Part shown: one piece after another, positions 33,901 to 42,884 of the stretch
Position numbering within the stretch: the stretch's first letter is position 1
Layout: every line of letters starts with the position of its first letter
Source of the DNA: Tritrichomonas musculus
Taxonomy: Eukaryota; Parabasalia; Tritrichomonadida; Tritrichomonadidae
Assembly: GCA_039105265.1 (NCBI GenBank)
Contig: JAPFFF010000008.1
Coordinates: forward strand, 4,154,001-4,218,000
Length of the DNA: 64,000 nucleotides
Direction: 5' to 3'
The notes under the pieces: model-generated
Databases searched by the model: none
What the model was told of the DNA's origin: nothing
The model's input: only the letters and a program-made list of their open reading frames with translations
Made by a program: the position numbers and the translations under genes

Positions 33901-36900
33901 ATTTTTTTGAAAAATGATTTATTATTTTTATTTTCATTTAACATATCAAATAAAACATGATACATTTGAATTGTTGATTCATTCTTTTTAAGATGTGAAA
34001 TTGTATTTACAATAAAGTATGGCTGTGTGATCATTGAAATTGATGGTTGTGTGTAAATATTTTTTGTTATTTTGTAAACTAATAAACATAATAAATTTTT
34101 ATAATCTTCAATTTCATGTTGTTTAGCACCTAAGCAATCATCAATTGGCGGATTTGAGATAAAACAACAAGAAAATATTGCTTTTGATGATTCAAATATT
34201 TTATTTTGGTCAAAAAATGATAATAAATAAACCAATGATTGCTTTGAAATTGACAGTCTTTTAGTTCGAATATTAATAAGTTTATTTATATCTGAAAGTG
34301 GAATTTTTGATGTAACGAAAGAAAGTATTGATTTAGATGCTTCTTCTAGAGATTCATTATCTACATCTTCTTTTTCTTTAAAATGCAAAATTGAATCTGA
34401 ATAAAGCAATAATTTACATTTTTGATTTACATTTTTAAGTAAAGTGTCAAAGTTAGATTCAGAATCATTTTTACTTTTGTTTGATTTTGATTTCAAATAT
34501 TCATAAAACAATGTATTTCTTAAAGAGTAAATTTTTCTCCATAAAGAAAGAAGAAAACTTGGAAATTCAATACTATTAATATCGTCTATTTTTGTTACGT
34601 TTATAACTTTCGATAAATCAAGACAAGTTGTGATTAAACCAAGTTGTTTAAATAAACAAGCTGCAAACAAATGTTCACTTTCAAGAATAAATTGAGTAGA
34701 ATTATTTAATTTTATTCTATTTTTTTGTGCTGTTTTTTTATAAAGAAAATCCAAAAACCTTTTTGCATATGTTTTTGTTTGATCATCTTTTATTGAAATT
34801 ATATCATTCAAAAATTGCTTTTTAATTTTAATATCATAATGAGATTCTTCTTGTGAATCGTAACTGATTCCCCTTGAAATTCCTCTTGAAATTTTTCTTT
34901 CATTCATACTTTCGTTTGATATATTTGATTCGTAGTTATCAATATCTTCTGATGTAATCCCTTGAATAATATTATCATTTAAAATTAATTTGAAATCCTT
35001 TTCTGCTTTTTTCAATTTAGTTGATTTATTAGCTCTCGAAAAGGCATCCATTAATGTAACAATATACATACCATATAATGATAAATAATGATCCGGATTC
35101 CAAAAAGGATTATATGGTTCAACACCTGTCAAAATCAATTTGAAACCCCAAAGCTTTTCTTTATTTTTTTGCGATTCTTTGATGTTTCTTCCAATCTTGA
35201 TTCTAATTTTATTAGATGTAATTTCATAATATCGGTTTAATGTTTCATCATCTATTTGAAAAATGTGAACAAGTTTGTCATCAAATATAAAAATAGAATC
35301 TGAATGATGAATTTTAGATTCATGTGAAATTTGGACATAAATCGTTTTAATTTTTTCACCAAATACAAAAGTGCCTAAATCTTCGAAATAAAATTTTTCA
35401 TTCTTCTTCGTTTGATTCATTGGAACTGGTTCTTGATTGTAAGGGTGTTTACTTTCAACAATTTTGATTTCTTTATTGAAATCTTGTTTTTTAATATCTT
35501 GATTCTTTTCTAAAAATTCTTGATCTTTTCTTACAACACCAGGAATTTTGCTAATTCTATCATAAAGAATAAAGTTTATATCAATCAATTCTTTTTCCAA
35601 AATTAAAGAGAGATAAACATTTTCTGTGTTTAAACACAAAATGTATAATAAAAAATCTTCAACAAAGTTGAATGAATTTGATTCATCAATCAAAATAGAT
35701 CGAAAATGCTTGAATAAAACTTTAATATATGGTGATATAGCTTTAATTAATGCATCACTATCATAATTATTGCAATGTGATCTTAATGGTTTAGTGGATT
35801 CAAATAAAATGTAAAGAATGTTTTTCTTAAATAGACTAGTTAAGTCTATTTCATTCTTCATTTCATTTAATTTGTTATAAATTTCATGGTCTATTATATA
35901 AAGGGAAGAAATTGATGAAAAAATAAAAGATGAAAGTGATTTAAGAATAATTTTTGAATTTTCACCCTTAAATATCAATAATTGATCCATTAATTTATGA
36001 AGTTCATTATATGATAAATCTGGAAAGAACAAATATTTACCACAAATTGACAAAGTAAATATCATTGATTCTCTAATTATTATATCTGAATCAATTGAAT
36101 CAGAAGAATATAATGAATATAAATCTAGAATGAATAATTTAATAGATTTAAGATTATTAATTACTGTTTCTTCAATTTTCCCATTTAATGTTTTCATATT
36201 AACATCATATTTGAAATTAATGCCAATCATTTTGATGAACAATGCTATGAAAAATCTTTTCAAGTTTTCATTTTTAAGATTTTTGATTAACATTTTAATG
36301 TTCTCCAAATTTGGCACAATTAAATGAATTGGTTGAGCTAAAGAACAAATTTCATCTGGATCAACAGATAATTGAAATGGATTCTTTTCATCATTCTCTT
36401 TTTTATATTTTTCAGAAAATTCACTCCTTGTGATTTTAGAAATATTATCTTTATTCATTATTACTTGTGAACAATTATTAATAATATTTGAAAGATTTTG
36501 AAGAAATGGATATTTTAAAAATAAATTGTTTTCTTCTCTTAAAAAGTGATGAGTTTCAGGCAAGTACATTTGTGTAATTGAAGAACCAAAATCATCATCA
36601 TTTTTCAATGCAACAAAATAATATAGAAACTTTTTGTTATCCATTTTAATAATGGAATCAGAATTGAAAATAAACGGCGAATTAACATTTCCTTCTAATT
36701 TTAATTCACCATTATCCATAATCATCCATTTTTGCAAAAATGAATTCTTATTGAACACAAAATACACAAAGTTTTCTGACAATAAAACGCCATCCACTTG
36801 AATATTTTCTTTAATCTCAATTTCAATTTGTGTTTGGGTGAATTTTTTATCTATTTTTCCATAATTAAAAGATTCTTCATTATCATAGTTGAATCTGTCA

Positions 36901-38444
36901 TTTGGAGTTAAATCAATATTAGTGAAAATAACTTTATTATCATTGAAACTTTTTCTTTGAACAATTCTAATGTAATTATTATATACACCAAAAGAAAGAA
37001 CAGGATAATTTGGAATATTTACTTGAATGCTTTCAAGATCAATTTCTCTTTTTTCATCATCATCATCATTAAATCTTTCCATTTTCCTCTTCTGCCTTTT
37101 TTCTTTCTTTTTGTTAATTTTAGATTGCTTATTTTTATCAGAGTATTTTTCAGAATTTTCTATCTTTTTTTTTTTATTTTGCTTTTTAAGTAATAATTCT
37201 TCATCTACAGAGACAATAATTTTATGAATGCTTTTTTCTTCAACAATGAAAAGATATAAAATTCCATTTGAAAAATAAATTTTTGCATCTCCTTTGTTGC
37301 TTTGTTTTAAAAGTTGAATGATTTTTTGATTTTCTTCTTCTGTGTTGAAATAAATTTGTTCCATCTGTTGATTTGTATTTTTTTGTACTTTAAAAACACC
37401 ATTTTTGGTCAAAATATAATCGTTTTCTCTATCGTTGCTGAATGAAAAATCAATAATTTGCTCGTTTTTTATAATAGTTGTTCTTCTTGTTTTGCATTCT
37501 GGTAAAATTTCATTAATGAAATATTTGAATGAAAATTGATCGTTTAATTTTTCTTGTTCTTCTATGATTATTAATTGAAGTAAAACGGTTAAAAATTCTT
37601 GCATTTGGCGGTTAATCATATATAAACGAAGTTTGATTAACAAAATCAATATAAAACAGTGAAATTCATCACTTTCTGAATCAATTGTTCGAAAATAATT
37701 GAATGAAAATTCATCAGAATTTTTTGCCTTTGATTGTAAAGCATTTAAAAAATCATCAAACTTTTTAAGAGCTAAATTAACGAGTTTTGGCGATATTGAA
37801 AACGATTTTGTATTTTTGCTCAAAACTTCGTAAAATTGAAGAAGATCATCATATGAAAAAAGTGTTGCTGATTCTTCTTCTCGATTTTCATCTTTTTTCT
37901 CTAAAATTTTAATCAATAATTCTTCATCATCTTGGCTTTCTGTAGAAATAAAGCGCGGGAAATATCTAGTTTCAATAGGCTCTTTTGCTAGTTCTTTTTC
38001 TATTAATTTTGATAAATATTTAATTGCATCATTAAATTTGCATTTAATAACTGAAACATCGTGACAAAAACCTGTAAATAAATCTTCAATATTATCAATA
38101 TTGTAATCCTTATATCGGTCATTTTTGTTTCTAATCAATGAAGATGAAAAAATAGAGAAAAACCGATTTTTACATTTGTTAATTTGCTCTTTATTGTTGC
38201 CATAATATCTTTTAAAATACATATTAATTTCAATATTGTCAATTATGTCGTCAATAAATGTATTCTGATGTAGTTTATCGAGATCATATAATGAAAAATT
38301 CACGTAATATTCGTAAATACTAAGAATCAGCCATGGATCTACTTCTTGATTTATATCTCCATCACAATAATCGCAAATTGTGTTAATGCTATCATCTGAG
38401 TCATAAGATGATGATTCATCATATTCATCATCATATTCATCCAT
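27990..38444 (-). CDS. Giant HECT-type E3 ubiquitin ligase with SPRY domain
   Basis: A 3484-residue protein in one uninterrupted frame. The C-terminal 390 residues are a HECT domain: SIDAGGPSREIFSTLI near its start, then GLPAPGLRW, then LAKSQTCFSRINIPYF with the catalytic cysteine at residue 3441, 43 residues from the end as expected. HECT ligases accept ubiquitin from an E2 onto this Cys before transfer to substrate. A SPRY-like domain lies at about 1880-2010 (YFEYETYFEIK, NAFGFGCIGYDE, GDIIGCYYTQ, LTINGKL). A lysine-rich insertion lies near 420-460 and an Asp/Glu/Asn-rich run near 2885-2950. The remaining long helical regions recall the HERC1/UPL class of giant ligases. All catalytic features are present, so it should be active; substrates are unknown. 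The ATG is the first in frame. A 2.5-kb piece of this gene (32884-35378) is duplicated at 55239-61148. Confidence 0.92.
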   Translation of the reverse strand: MDEYDDEYDESSSYDSDDSINTICDYCDGDINQEVDPWLILSIYEYYVNFSLYDLDKLHQNTFIDDIIDNIEINMYFKRYYGNNKEQINKCKNRFFSIFSSSLIRNKNDRYKDYNIDNIEDLFTGFCHDVSVIKCKFNDAIKYLSKLIEKELAKEPIETRYFPRFISTESQDDEELLIKILEKKDENREEESATLFSYDDLLQFYEVLSKNTKSFSISPKLVNLALKKFDDFLNALQSKAKNSDEFSFNYFRTIDSESDEFHCFILILLIKLRLYMINRQMQEFLTVLLQLIIIEEQEKLNDQFSFKYFINEILPECKTRRTTIIKNEQIIDFSFSNDRENDYILTKNGVFKVQKNTNQQMEQIYFNTEEENQKIIQLLKQSNKGDAKIYFSNGILYLFIVEEKSIHKIIVSVDEELLLKKQNKKKKIENSEKYSDKNKQSKINKKKEKRQKRKMERFNDDDDEKREIDLESIQVNIPNYPVLSFGVYNNYIRIVQRKSFNDNKVIFTNIDLTPNDRFNYDNEESFNYGKIDKKFTQTQIEIEIKENIQVDGVLLSENFVYFVFNKNSFLQKWMIMDNGELKLEGNVNSPFIFNSDSIIKMDNKKFLYYFVALKNDDDFGSSITQMYLPETHHFLREENNLFLKYPFLQNLSNIINNCSQVIMNKDNISKITRSEFSEKYKKENDEKNPFQLSVDPDEICSLAQPIHLIVPNLENIKMLIKNLKNENLKRFFIALFIKMIGINFKYDVNMKTLNGKIEETVINNLKSIKLFILDLYSLYSSDSIDSDIIIRESMIFTLSICGKYLFFPDLSYNELHKLMDQLLIFKGENSKIILKSLSSFIFSSISSLYIIDHEIYNKLNEMKNEIDLTSLFKKNILYILFESTKPLRSHCNNYDSDALIKAISPYIKVLFKHFRSILIDESNSFNFVEDFLLYILCLNTENVYLSLILEKELIDINFILYDRISKIPGVVRKDQEFLEKNQDIKKQDFNKEIKIVESKHPYNQEPVPMNQTKKNEKFYFEDLGTFVFGEKIKTIYVQISHESKIHHSDSIFIFDDKLVHIFQIDDETLNRYYEITSNKIRIKIGRNIKESQKNKEKLWGFKLILTGVEPYNPFWNPDHYLSLYGMYIVTLMDAFSRANKSTKLKKAEKDFKLILNDNIIQGITSEDIDNYESNISNESMNERKISRGISRGISYDSQEESHYDIKIKKQFLNDIISIKDDQTKTYAKRFLDFLYKKTAQKNRIKLNNSTQFILESEHLFAACLFKQLGLITTCLDLSKVINVTKIDDINSIEFPSFLLSLWRKIYSLRNTLFYEYLKSKSNKSKNDSESNFDTLLKNVNQKCKLLLYSDSILHFKEKEDVDNESLEEASKSILSFVTSKIPLSDINKLINIRTKRLSISKQSLVYLLSFFDQNKIFESSKAIFSCCFISNPPIDDCLGAKQHEIEDYKNLLCLLVYKITKNIYTQPSISMITQPYFIVNTISHLKKNESTIQMYHVLFDMLNENKNNKSFFKKMINNILVYILIMLSLQIEDDELINKIVSLVTDKEIDLDSISFILISIPALIQFTQVSENCKIFDEKFVLSIINNMNDSARIVYCSFYWAEFLISNEKEKNQKHQDFILKILKGIGQTFVNKGCLFINDSYEHESHQKVASFMVFFIRLLYNENNVNLLEVIHDILTNKINEIEKKEECLMITIGLFISFESNLLNSFPIKLNNFDNKKVEKKKYMKYCVLLENKNFKLNDKEIDNILKLHEFLIQSDFLNDNKIDQNCIKYKEIIQSILITSFYSFLPIIMQIQNNAKLLLNETNIKRSLSIFEFAMRSIPSKSNSVKDLASNLEEKINGVDSIVIKNDFCNSFKFLRMNFGEVVYSNGNGNDKIKTNKNFLNVFICNKPFYFEYETYFEIKANENNCKNVFIGFIDSEEKKYENAFGFGCIGYDEIFCRRSPLLSYDVIDPEDDVMKKEKLDDKILIKKGDIIGCYYTQLYSYLTINGKLTPYRISNKTLKSYIPIIIVDHEQCELEIIKNVQIVDKSDMKFDFLNVNNVSNEFFEEKDIKSYDTGKFEYIYHMGVDNKKNSVPLIGSKIKISPMHFSETDIESIDVYPSELFDLLYTDGIITDITPLNEYNQFIYKYRVEFFNYVSLKTYTGEYDSRLFTFSNNNFYEKVSKLTGLNHKIDDFDLKELPKNLQCSSNLKLIHQYITNKVIKDNSKSIAIIMTRYLVFILIDYLRYSKSKLLQDEGISSKEMQMIIKSLAFSLPTITQFDPVFDSTINEHIINKYIIFSDEQNETEIEVNVEEEDSDDYSQLILFKIPGDSYMFNYSFKIFLKKSESFISSHFMPSLIKQIYENTLNNSLSINQIYDLIHKNDKIDSFSPLPDSFFISSSLSTKNDIVGFIPILVSSIPEQLPSIKCYEKSLRISSEKVSYFRSISDNSRQKFIWEYKIDKLENKNFDRNYKLKFGLLYLSDDLDEIILKSPLGFIQIIFNVFQSFLNSKSNEINDFCYDILEFIFNISLKKDILAYPFIHSIIVLILSINDFSSYLSLNNIFESFSCLSNYSIDKICRMEKHPNSSNEIPLIFSLYSNLILSLNDEEKLTNKSLLFDKYLSLNNVLFDVLENKQNRKFFSEGFTDITWNRMKKKNYKLLYNLYYYSILLRNEIHFPYPKFLFVHDLIRQHFGGFRKVITKAKINKIEKNEQNEICYKSDVLNNENDLYCSFKLVNILIKNEFEGLKRYDNYFQSYQIFRIDRMKSYTEEKNKVDNNNNKKEKDENENNDGVTYSVFVHQLNDDRKIEVPQSCNGIVLVSFPLEILIYKKGDSKTEEIDGRAFVIDFNPSEEQKRQYFVDHYDEIQDDFNQFISLGKYDNELSGIAFAKTEKDKNDETLNEEQVSIYNSNNNENQNSNEHEEDNGDSNENQNNNNEEEDNGDSNESQENDSNNDDDDDENDDFKFFAMDQIPKELKSHFSPHLVQFKPNIVSLRLTIISHYSSLIEYIMSSYSDGMPSYMYNGHLNWTISLPSKDKLQDLYTQQIIRPACSMNTESKLKFINEFFLNDIQGIPQLNLVFNRFEQRKFFEKYEINNNHNNNEEFDKAARPLFVQFIEQVDDNSIDLLKVRGKSPFSVELMGENSIDAGGPSREIFSTLITEMMNNHIGIFTFNPNRRHNVHHTNQEDLIPNKKIDKDVYKDYDKDIYYIMESSRFIYAGALIAVCIVSNIPQQMKLASFIWEYLSLGTVSIKNIYEIDNNFKEVIDNAENILKRIKSSSSMTDDEFESLFLRSFDIHDSFDNIVELVPSGSKKKVTIENLSDFIELAKSYRIHEFDQELKNLKKGFDSIMCYKNITNILNPNELKLLICGEPNCSVEQMKNLCVVNVINENPQNAKKMIKMFWNVIDSLSLKQRIMFIKFSSGNMGLPAPGLRWESDIEVNILPKENTQSLAKSQTCFSRINIPYFESEEQLAKVLKISIENSDVITDSHETMEDVAEFL

Positions 38445-38808
38445 AATTTTTTAATTACGAAAGTAAAAAGGCAGACCACTATTTTTTCCCTCAATTATTA
38501 TGACATAAAATATTTCTTCTCATTTTTAAAATTTTATAAAATTTTATCTCAAAATCTTTTTTTTTTTTTTTTTTTTTTTTTACGAATTTCAATATCTCAG
38601 CAAAAACTTCAAACAATCGCTAAATATGCATCAAGGAAATTATTTACTCTTTAAATTTTACATTCAAATAATTTAGCTTCTAAAAAATAAATTATTCAAT
38701 TTTAATTAAATTAAATAAATTATTCCATTTGATTCAAATAAATTGAGGAAAATTGATAAATATAAAAATTATATTTATAAATATTGATGAATTAATAATT
38801 TAATCATA
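38445..38808. other. Divergent spacer between HECT and CH-domain genes
   Basis: AT-rich, with a poly-T tract at about 38562-38581. The bottom strand has a TCATAA about 56 bases before the HECT ATG and a CCTTTTT word closer to it; either could mark the HECT start site, at low confidence. Confidence 0.4.
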
Positions 38809-38814
38809 TCATTT
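38809..38814 (+). promoter_or_regulatory. Initiator-like motif (TCATTT) of the CH-domain gene
   Basis: TCATTT with its A at 38811 lies 20 bases before the ATG at 38831. This suggests that the original promoter is still attached to the broken gene. Confidence 0.5.
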
Positions 38815-38830
38815 TATAATATAAGAAGAG

Positions 38831-39800
38831 ATGAATACAGTGGAATTAAATACCGAATACATCTCATTACAGATCAAAGTATTCTCTAAATGGGTATCAA
38901 ACAAGTTATCTAAAGCTGACGAAAGATGGAGTTCATTTGAAAGGAATTTCAGGTAAGAAAGTCAATGAGAACAAAGAAAAGTTCATTCTTGGTCTCATAT
39001 GGACACTTATCGTTCATTATTCAATTGATAAGTCAATTTGTTTCAACAATGATTATAATAAAATCAATGATAAAACAAAATTTTCATCAAAATCAAATGT
39101 ATTACATTCAACATCAGAAAAATATCATAAACAAGCACTCATTCAATGGGCTATCGATCGTACAGAATATTATCCATTATGTGCACTTCTTGATTCATTC
39201 TTCCCAGAAAAAATCAATTTTTATTCACTCGATCCAAGTGACACAGAAAAAAACGTCAATATTGCAATTCAAACGATGAATGATCTTAAAATTCCAGCAT
39301 TATTTGATTTGAATGATTTGCAAAGTACAAAAATTGATGATAAAGCACTTTTAACACAATTATCAGTTATTAAAATGTCAATAGAACCAATTCGTCCATC
39401 ACAAGCAACAATATCAAAATCACGAACATTAATTCTTGATGACGACTTCATTGCGCATAAAGAAGAAGGAAATAACAAACGATATTCAGGACGAAAATTC
39501 AGAATGATCATGACATTGAAAGAAACCGATTATAATCATAGAGCACCAATTGATCCAATGAAAGAACAAGTTATGTTTGGTGATATTCAACTCGCACTCA
39601 CATTAACGAATGAACATATTCCATATTTAAATCAATCAGAACGAAAACTTGATATGAAAGAACTAAATATCAAGAACGATGAACATCAACAATTTATATT
39701 TGGAGAAGAAGAATGGAATACAGTTATCGATTCACAATTCCAACAAGGAATGGAATGGGATGTAGCTGATGAATTCAAATCAAATCCAACTTCTTTCAAT
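38831..39800 (+). pseudogene. Actinin-like tandem CH-domain (actin-binding) gene with internal deletions
   Basis: The ATG at 38831 opens a frame reading EYISLQIKVFSKWVSNKL, a typical first calponin-homology (CH) domain start, but it stops after about 40 codons. The homologous continuation, HLKGISGKKV then FILGLIWTLIVHYSI (end of CH1), lies in the frame open from 38937. The central 60-70 residues of CH1 are missing, consistent with an internal deletion near 38925-38937. CH2 follows (ALIQWAIDRTE, LCALLDSFFPEKINFYSL) but appears about a dozen residues short. The tail to about 39795 is acidic and unrecognised. Tandem CH domains bind F-actin in alpha-actinin and relatives. The 3' end runs into a BspA-like fragment in another frame. 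With two internal losses and a foreign 3' end it is almost certainly non-functional. Confidence 0.75.
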
Positions 39801-39805
39801 GCAAA

Positions 39806-39979
39806 TCATTATCACAAGTATCAATCCCATCATCTGTTACTTCAATTGGTAATGATACTTTTGCCAGATGTGAATCACTAACAGAAATAACATTTATTTA
39901 TCCATCATCTATAACATCAATTGGACAATACACTTTTTCAGAGTGTTTACAATTAACACAAATAAGTCCACTCTGTTAA
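39806..39979 (+). pseudogene. BspA-like LRR fragment joined to the CH-domain relic
   Basis: The frame encodes about two LRR_5 units (SLSQVSIPSSVTSIGNDTF, then SSITSIGQYTFSECLQL) and stops at 39977-39979. It has no start of its own and directly abuts the CH-domain tail, so the junction near 39800 is a recombination breakpoint. Confidence 0.75.
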
Positions 39980-40233
39980 AATTATCAATTCCGAAGCGGT
40001 TGAACTTGGTGCCTGATAAAGTGTTACGTGCTCTCATTACAGCATCGATTTCAGAACAATATACGGTCTCAATCGGCAATGGTATCTGTTCAGTTGATGG
40101 TGCATCACGTCGGTAACTCATTTGATGTAAGTCAAACACGGCCAAACGCGAGCTCGTGATTAAACATACTTGATGGTCACCAGTGGCGTGTGCGGAATCG
40201 GAGCGGGTTGAGTTACCATTGATGGTGGCAATG
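39980..40233 (-). pseudogene. GC-richer coding fragment of unknown family (left part)
   Basis: Bottom-strand frame, clearly less AT-rich than its surroundings, containing SRLAVFDLHQMSYRRD and ETVYCSEIDAVMRARN. The family was not recognised; short beta-rich phrases could suit a propeller-like protein, but this is a guess. It is cut on its upstream side by the element at 40242-42563, and the same frame seems to continue beyond the element for about 20 codons (42572-42630) before a stop. Codon use differs from neighbouring genes, hinting at a different origin or a highly expressed source gene. Confidence 0.45.
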
Positions 40234-40241
40234 ATGTAGGG

Positions 40242-42563
40242 TAATCATGCGAAATGGGCTAAAATTATCCCAATACGTTAGGGTTTTCGCCCATTTCACT
40301 TTTTGAATACCTATTCAAAAAATTGTTCGTTATAAATTGGCATTTTTTCGAGTTAACTATTTTTTCCCCCAACTATAAAAAAATTAATAAATTTAATTAT
40401 TATTTATAATTATTTATAATTCTTTTTAATAAAATCTCTTTAATTTAAAAATAAAAAGAAGAACTTAAGCATTTATTAATTATTTTATAAATAAAAATTT
40501 TTTCAATTATTTAAAAATTTTGTATTTCAATGGTTAAAAAATGTTATTCAAATGAGTTAAATGTTCGAATTTTTGAAAACTCTTTTTTTTTATTTTATTA
40601 TAATATATTTTAATTTTTTTAACTTAAATATAAAAAGTTGCTTTTGGTTTTTAAGAACGTAGGAAACTTTCGAATTTTGGAGATATGATTCGAAATTGAT
40701 ATATTATAATTATTGGGAGTAAATATTATCAAATATAAATTTTGAGCAAAATCGTGGCGTTGGGTTTTTCGGAAAATACGTTTTTTCAAAAATGACGCGA
40801 AAAAGATAGTATAGCAAGAGTTCAAAGATATCGTGAAAATATATTATATAGGATGTATAGTTAATCATATATTATCTATTAAATGTTTACTTAGCCATGG
40901 CTTGTGTAGAGATATGTATGAAACAAAGTTATGCATGGTGCATGTTAATTTGCACTTTAGTATATTAGGAAAAAAGTGACAAAGTGAAAGGTAACTAAGT
41001 GCGCATGATATGTTAAAACGAGTTTTATATTCTCATATATGTTATAGCAGAAAATCAGATTTGCAGACATGTTCTATAAGAAAATCGTATTTAGAAAATT
41101 TTTTCGGAAAAAAAATTGGTTTTTTCCAATTTTTGAAAAAAGTGCCTTTTTTAATATATTTATATACTGATCAAAAAGTGGCATTTTAAGATAATAACCA
41201 TATAAAAATAATTATCATAGAGTGATAAATATAATTATCACAAAAAAATCGGAGCTTAACCATTGCATCCGGAGATACGTCGATTTTTGTGGTTTTTCGA
41301 TGATTTTACGATTTTTTTAAAAAAAGCTGACCTAATAAATGCGTACACCTACAGGCATTCAGCAAAAAATTTATTAATTAATAGTTTATTATCTGTATTA
41401 TAATATATCAGAATTTAAAAAAATTCCAACGCCACAATTTTGAAAAAAGTTTGTTTCAAGTTACAACAAAAATTGAATGGGATTTCCTCTCAATTTTTGA
41501 AAATTGTTTTAACAATATCTCAGATTATAAGCAAAATAAATGATATGTTTTATAACAAAATATTATTATAATATGATTATCTTTATTATATATTAGTTTC
41601 AAGAAATTTTCCAGAGTTTCCTACGTTCTAGTATTTTGGCCCTCTAAAGCCAAAAATTTAATGATTGACGTAAAACATTGAATTTTTCAATACAACAACC
41701 TATTTTTTAAGATGGAAATAGAATTATAACATAAAATACTATCTTTATGTCTTTAAAAAAATGAAAAAATAAATTTGTGTATAGTTTAAACATAGATAAA
41801 TTGTATGCATCACGTCACGTTTTTTGAAAAAGAGCTGATATTGTAAGATTACATAGTTTTTGATAATAGTATATATAACAAATATCTGATATTATTCCTA
41901 TATGATATCATTTGTATATTTAAAATGCTGATATAACTTGTTTTTGTGGAGATAACTATGTCAAATATTGAACATAAATTTTTATCTTGGAACTTTTTTC
42001 TTCTTTTAAAAAAAATATCATTAGAAAAAAGTGCTTCTTTCCATTTTAATTATGAATCTGAAAGTATAAGCAAAGTATAACATTTTTGCAAATTAAAAAG
42101 ATGATAATCATGCTTCTTTTAGTATTAAATTGTAAAAAACAAGATCGCGAATATAGAAGAAATGATAGGGAAATGCTGACTAATTTGTAAATCTTTATTA
42201 AGGCATGAAAGAAAAAAAGCATGTACCTAATTTTACCATTGCTTTATTTAGTATGCATATTAAGGAATATATATCTAAAAAAATCTAAGTTGTTAAGTTA
42301 TAACTAGTCATATTTTTTTTTCAGTCTAAAGAATATAGCAGTTTAGTATATTGTAACAGAAAAAAATTTGATTGATTAATGACTAGCAGTTTGCGATTTT
42401 TCCCATAAAATCTATAATATGACATTGTATTTCGATAGATTTTTAATAAATTTATGACATTAAAACAAAAAATGAACTTTTTGAATGAAAACCCAATTGG
42501 GCTAAAGTGGGTGGGAATTCTTCTCGCGAAACCCGGCTTTAACGGGATTTTTCCGCATCATTA
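40242..42563. mobile_element. 2.3-kb DNA transposon remnant with 8-bp target duplication
   Basis: The direct repeat ATGTAGGG flanks it at 40234-40241 and 42564-42571. The ends match as TAATSATGCGRAA (13 bp, two mismatches), with weaker similarity further in. Eight-bp duplications fit hAT, P or Merlin superfamilies; no transposase frame remains to decide. It interrupts a GC-richer coding fragment and carries a second TIR element inside (40654-41629). Confidence 0.7.
40654..41629. mobile_element. Nested TIR element, about 975 bp
   Basis: The left end AGAACGTAGGAAACTTT and the inverted right end AGAACGTAGGAAACTCT agree at 16 of 17 positions. A second inverted match, GTGGCGTTGG, lies inward at about 40753 and 41427, so the TIR is long and imperfect. 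The exact target duplication is unclear by one base. It lies inside the 8-bp-duplication element and is therefore younger. Confidence 0.6.
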
Positions 42564-42668
42564 ATGTAGGGCGTTGGGAGCGGGTTGCGATTGGCAGTGG
42601 CTATGATGTGAGATGGTCGTTAATAGGAGGGGGGTTGGACGATGTGGTTTATTTAATTTTTTAACTTG

Positions 42669-42716
42669 GGGCGTTAAGGTGTGAGGAGGCTACTAGTAGC
42701 CGACGCCCAGCTTAAC
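42669..42716. other. GC-rich palindrome with two alternative outer stems
   Basis: A perfect 14-bp palindrome GGCTACTAGTAGCC (42688-42701) is framed by GGGCGT/ACGCCC (42669-42674 and 42703-42708). An overlapping second pair, GTTAAG/CTTAAC (42673-42678 and 42711-42716), competes with it. It could be a cruciform or RNA hairpin at the edge of the GC-richer fragment. Confidence 0.6.
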
Positions 42717-42764
42717 ATTTCTAACGATAAAATTATGATAAATTTTATAAATTTAAAATATATT

Positions 42765-42884
42765 AAACTTTGTTCAAAAAATATCACCTACTTCTCAATT
42801 TTTTTTGAATAGATTCCCCTGAATAATTCTTAGTCTCTTATCAAAACAGAACGATAAGTAGGTGATATTTTTTGTTCAGAGTTT
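42765..42884. mobile_element. 120-bp hairpin MITE (TA-flanked)
   Basis: The arms 42765-42793 and 42856-42884 are inverted repeats with one or two mismatches; the core is AAAAAATATCACCTACTT. TA lies at both outer edges, which fits a Tc1/mariner-type MITE. Confidence 0.65.

Noticed and set aside
29564-37227. Many 60-87-codon frames opposite or shifted to the HECT gene
   Set aside because: They are shadows of a 3484-codon real frame, low in complexity and without start context or homology.
40619-40825. A 68-codon bottom-strand frame
   Set aside because: It overlaps the TIR of the nested element and has no protein-like features beyond chance.
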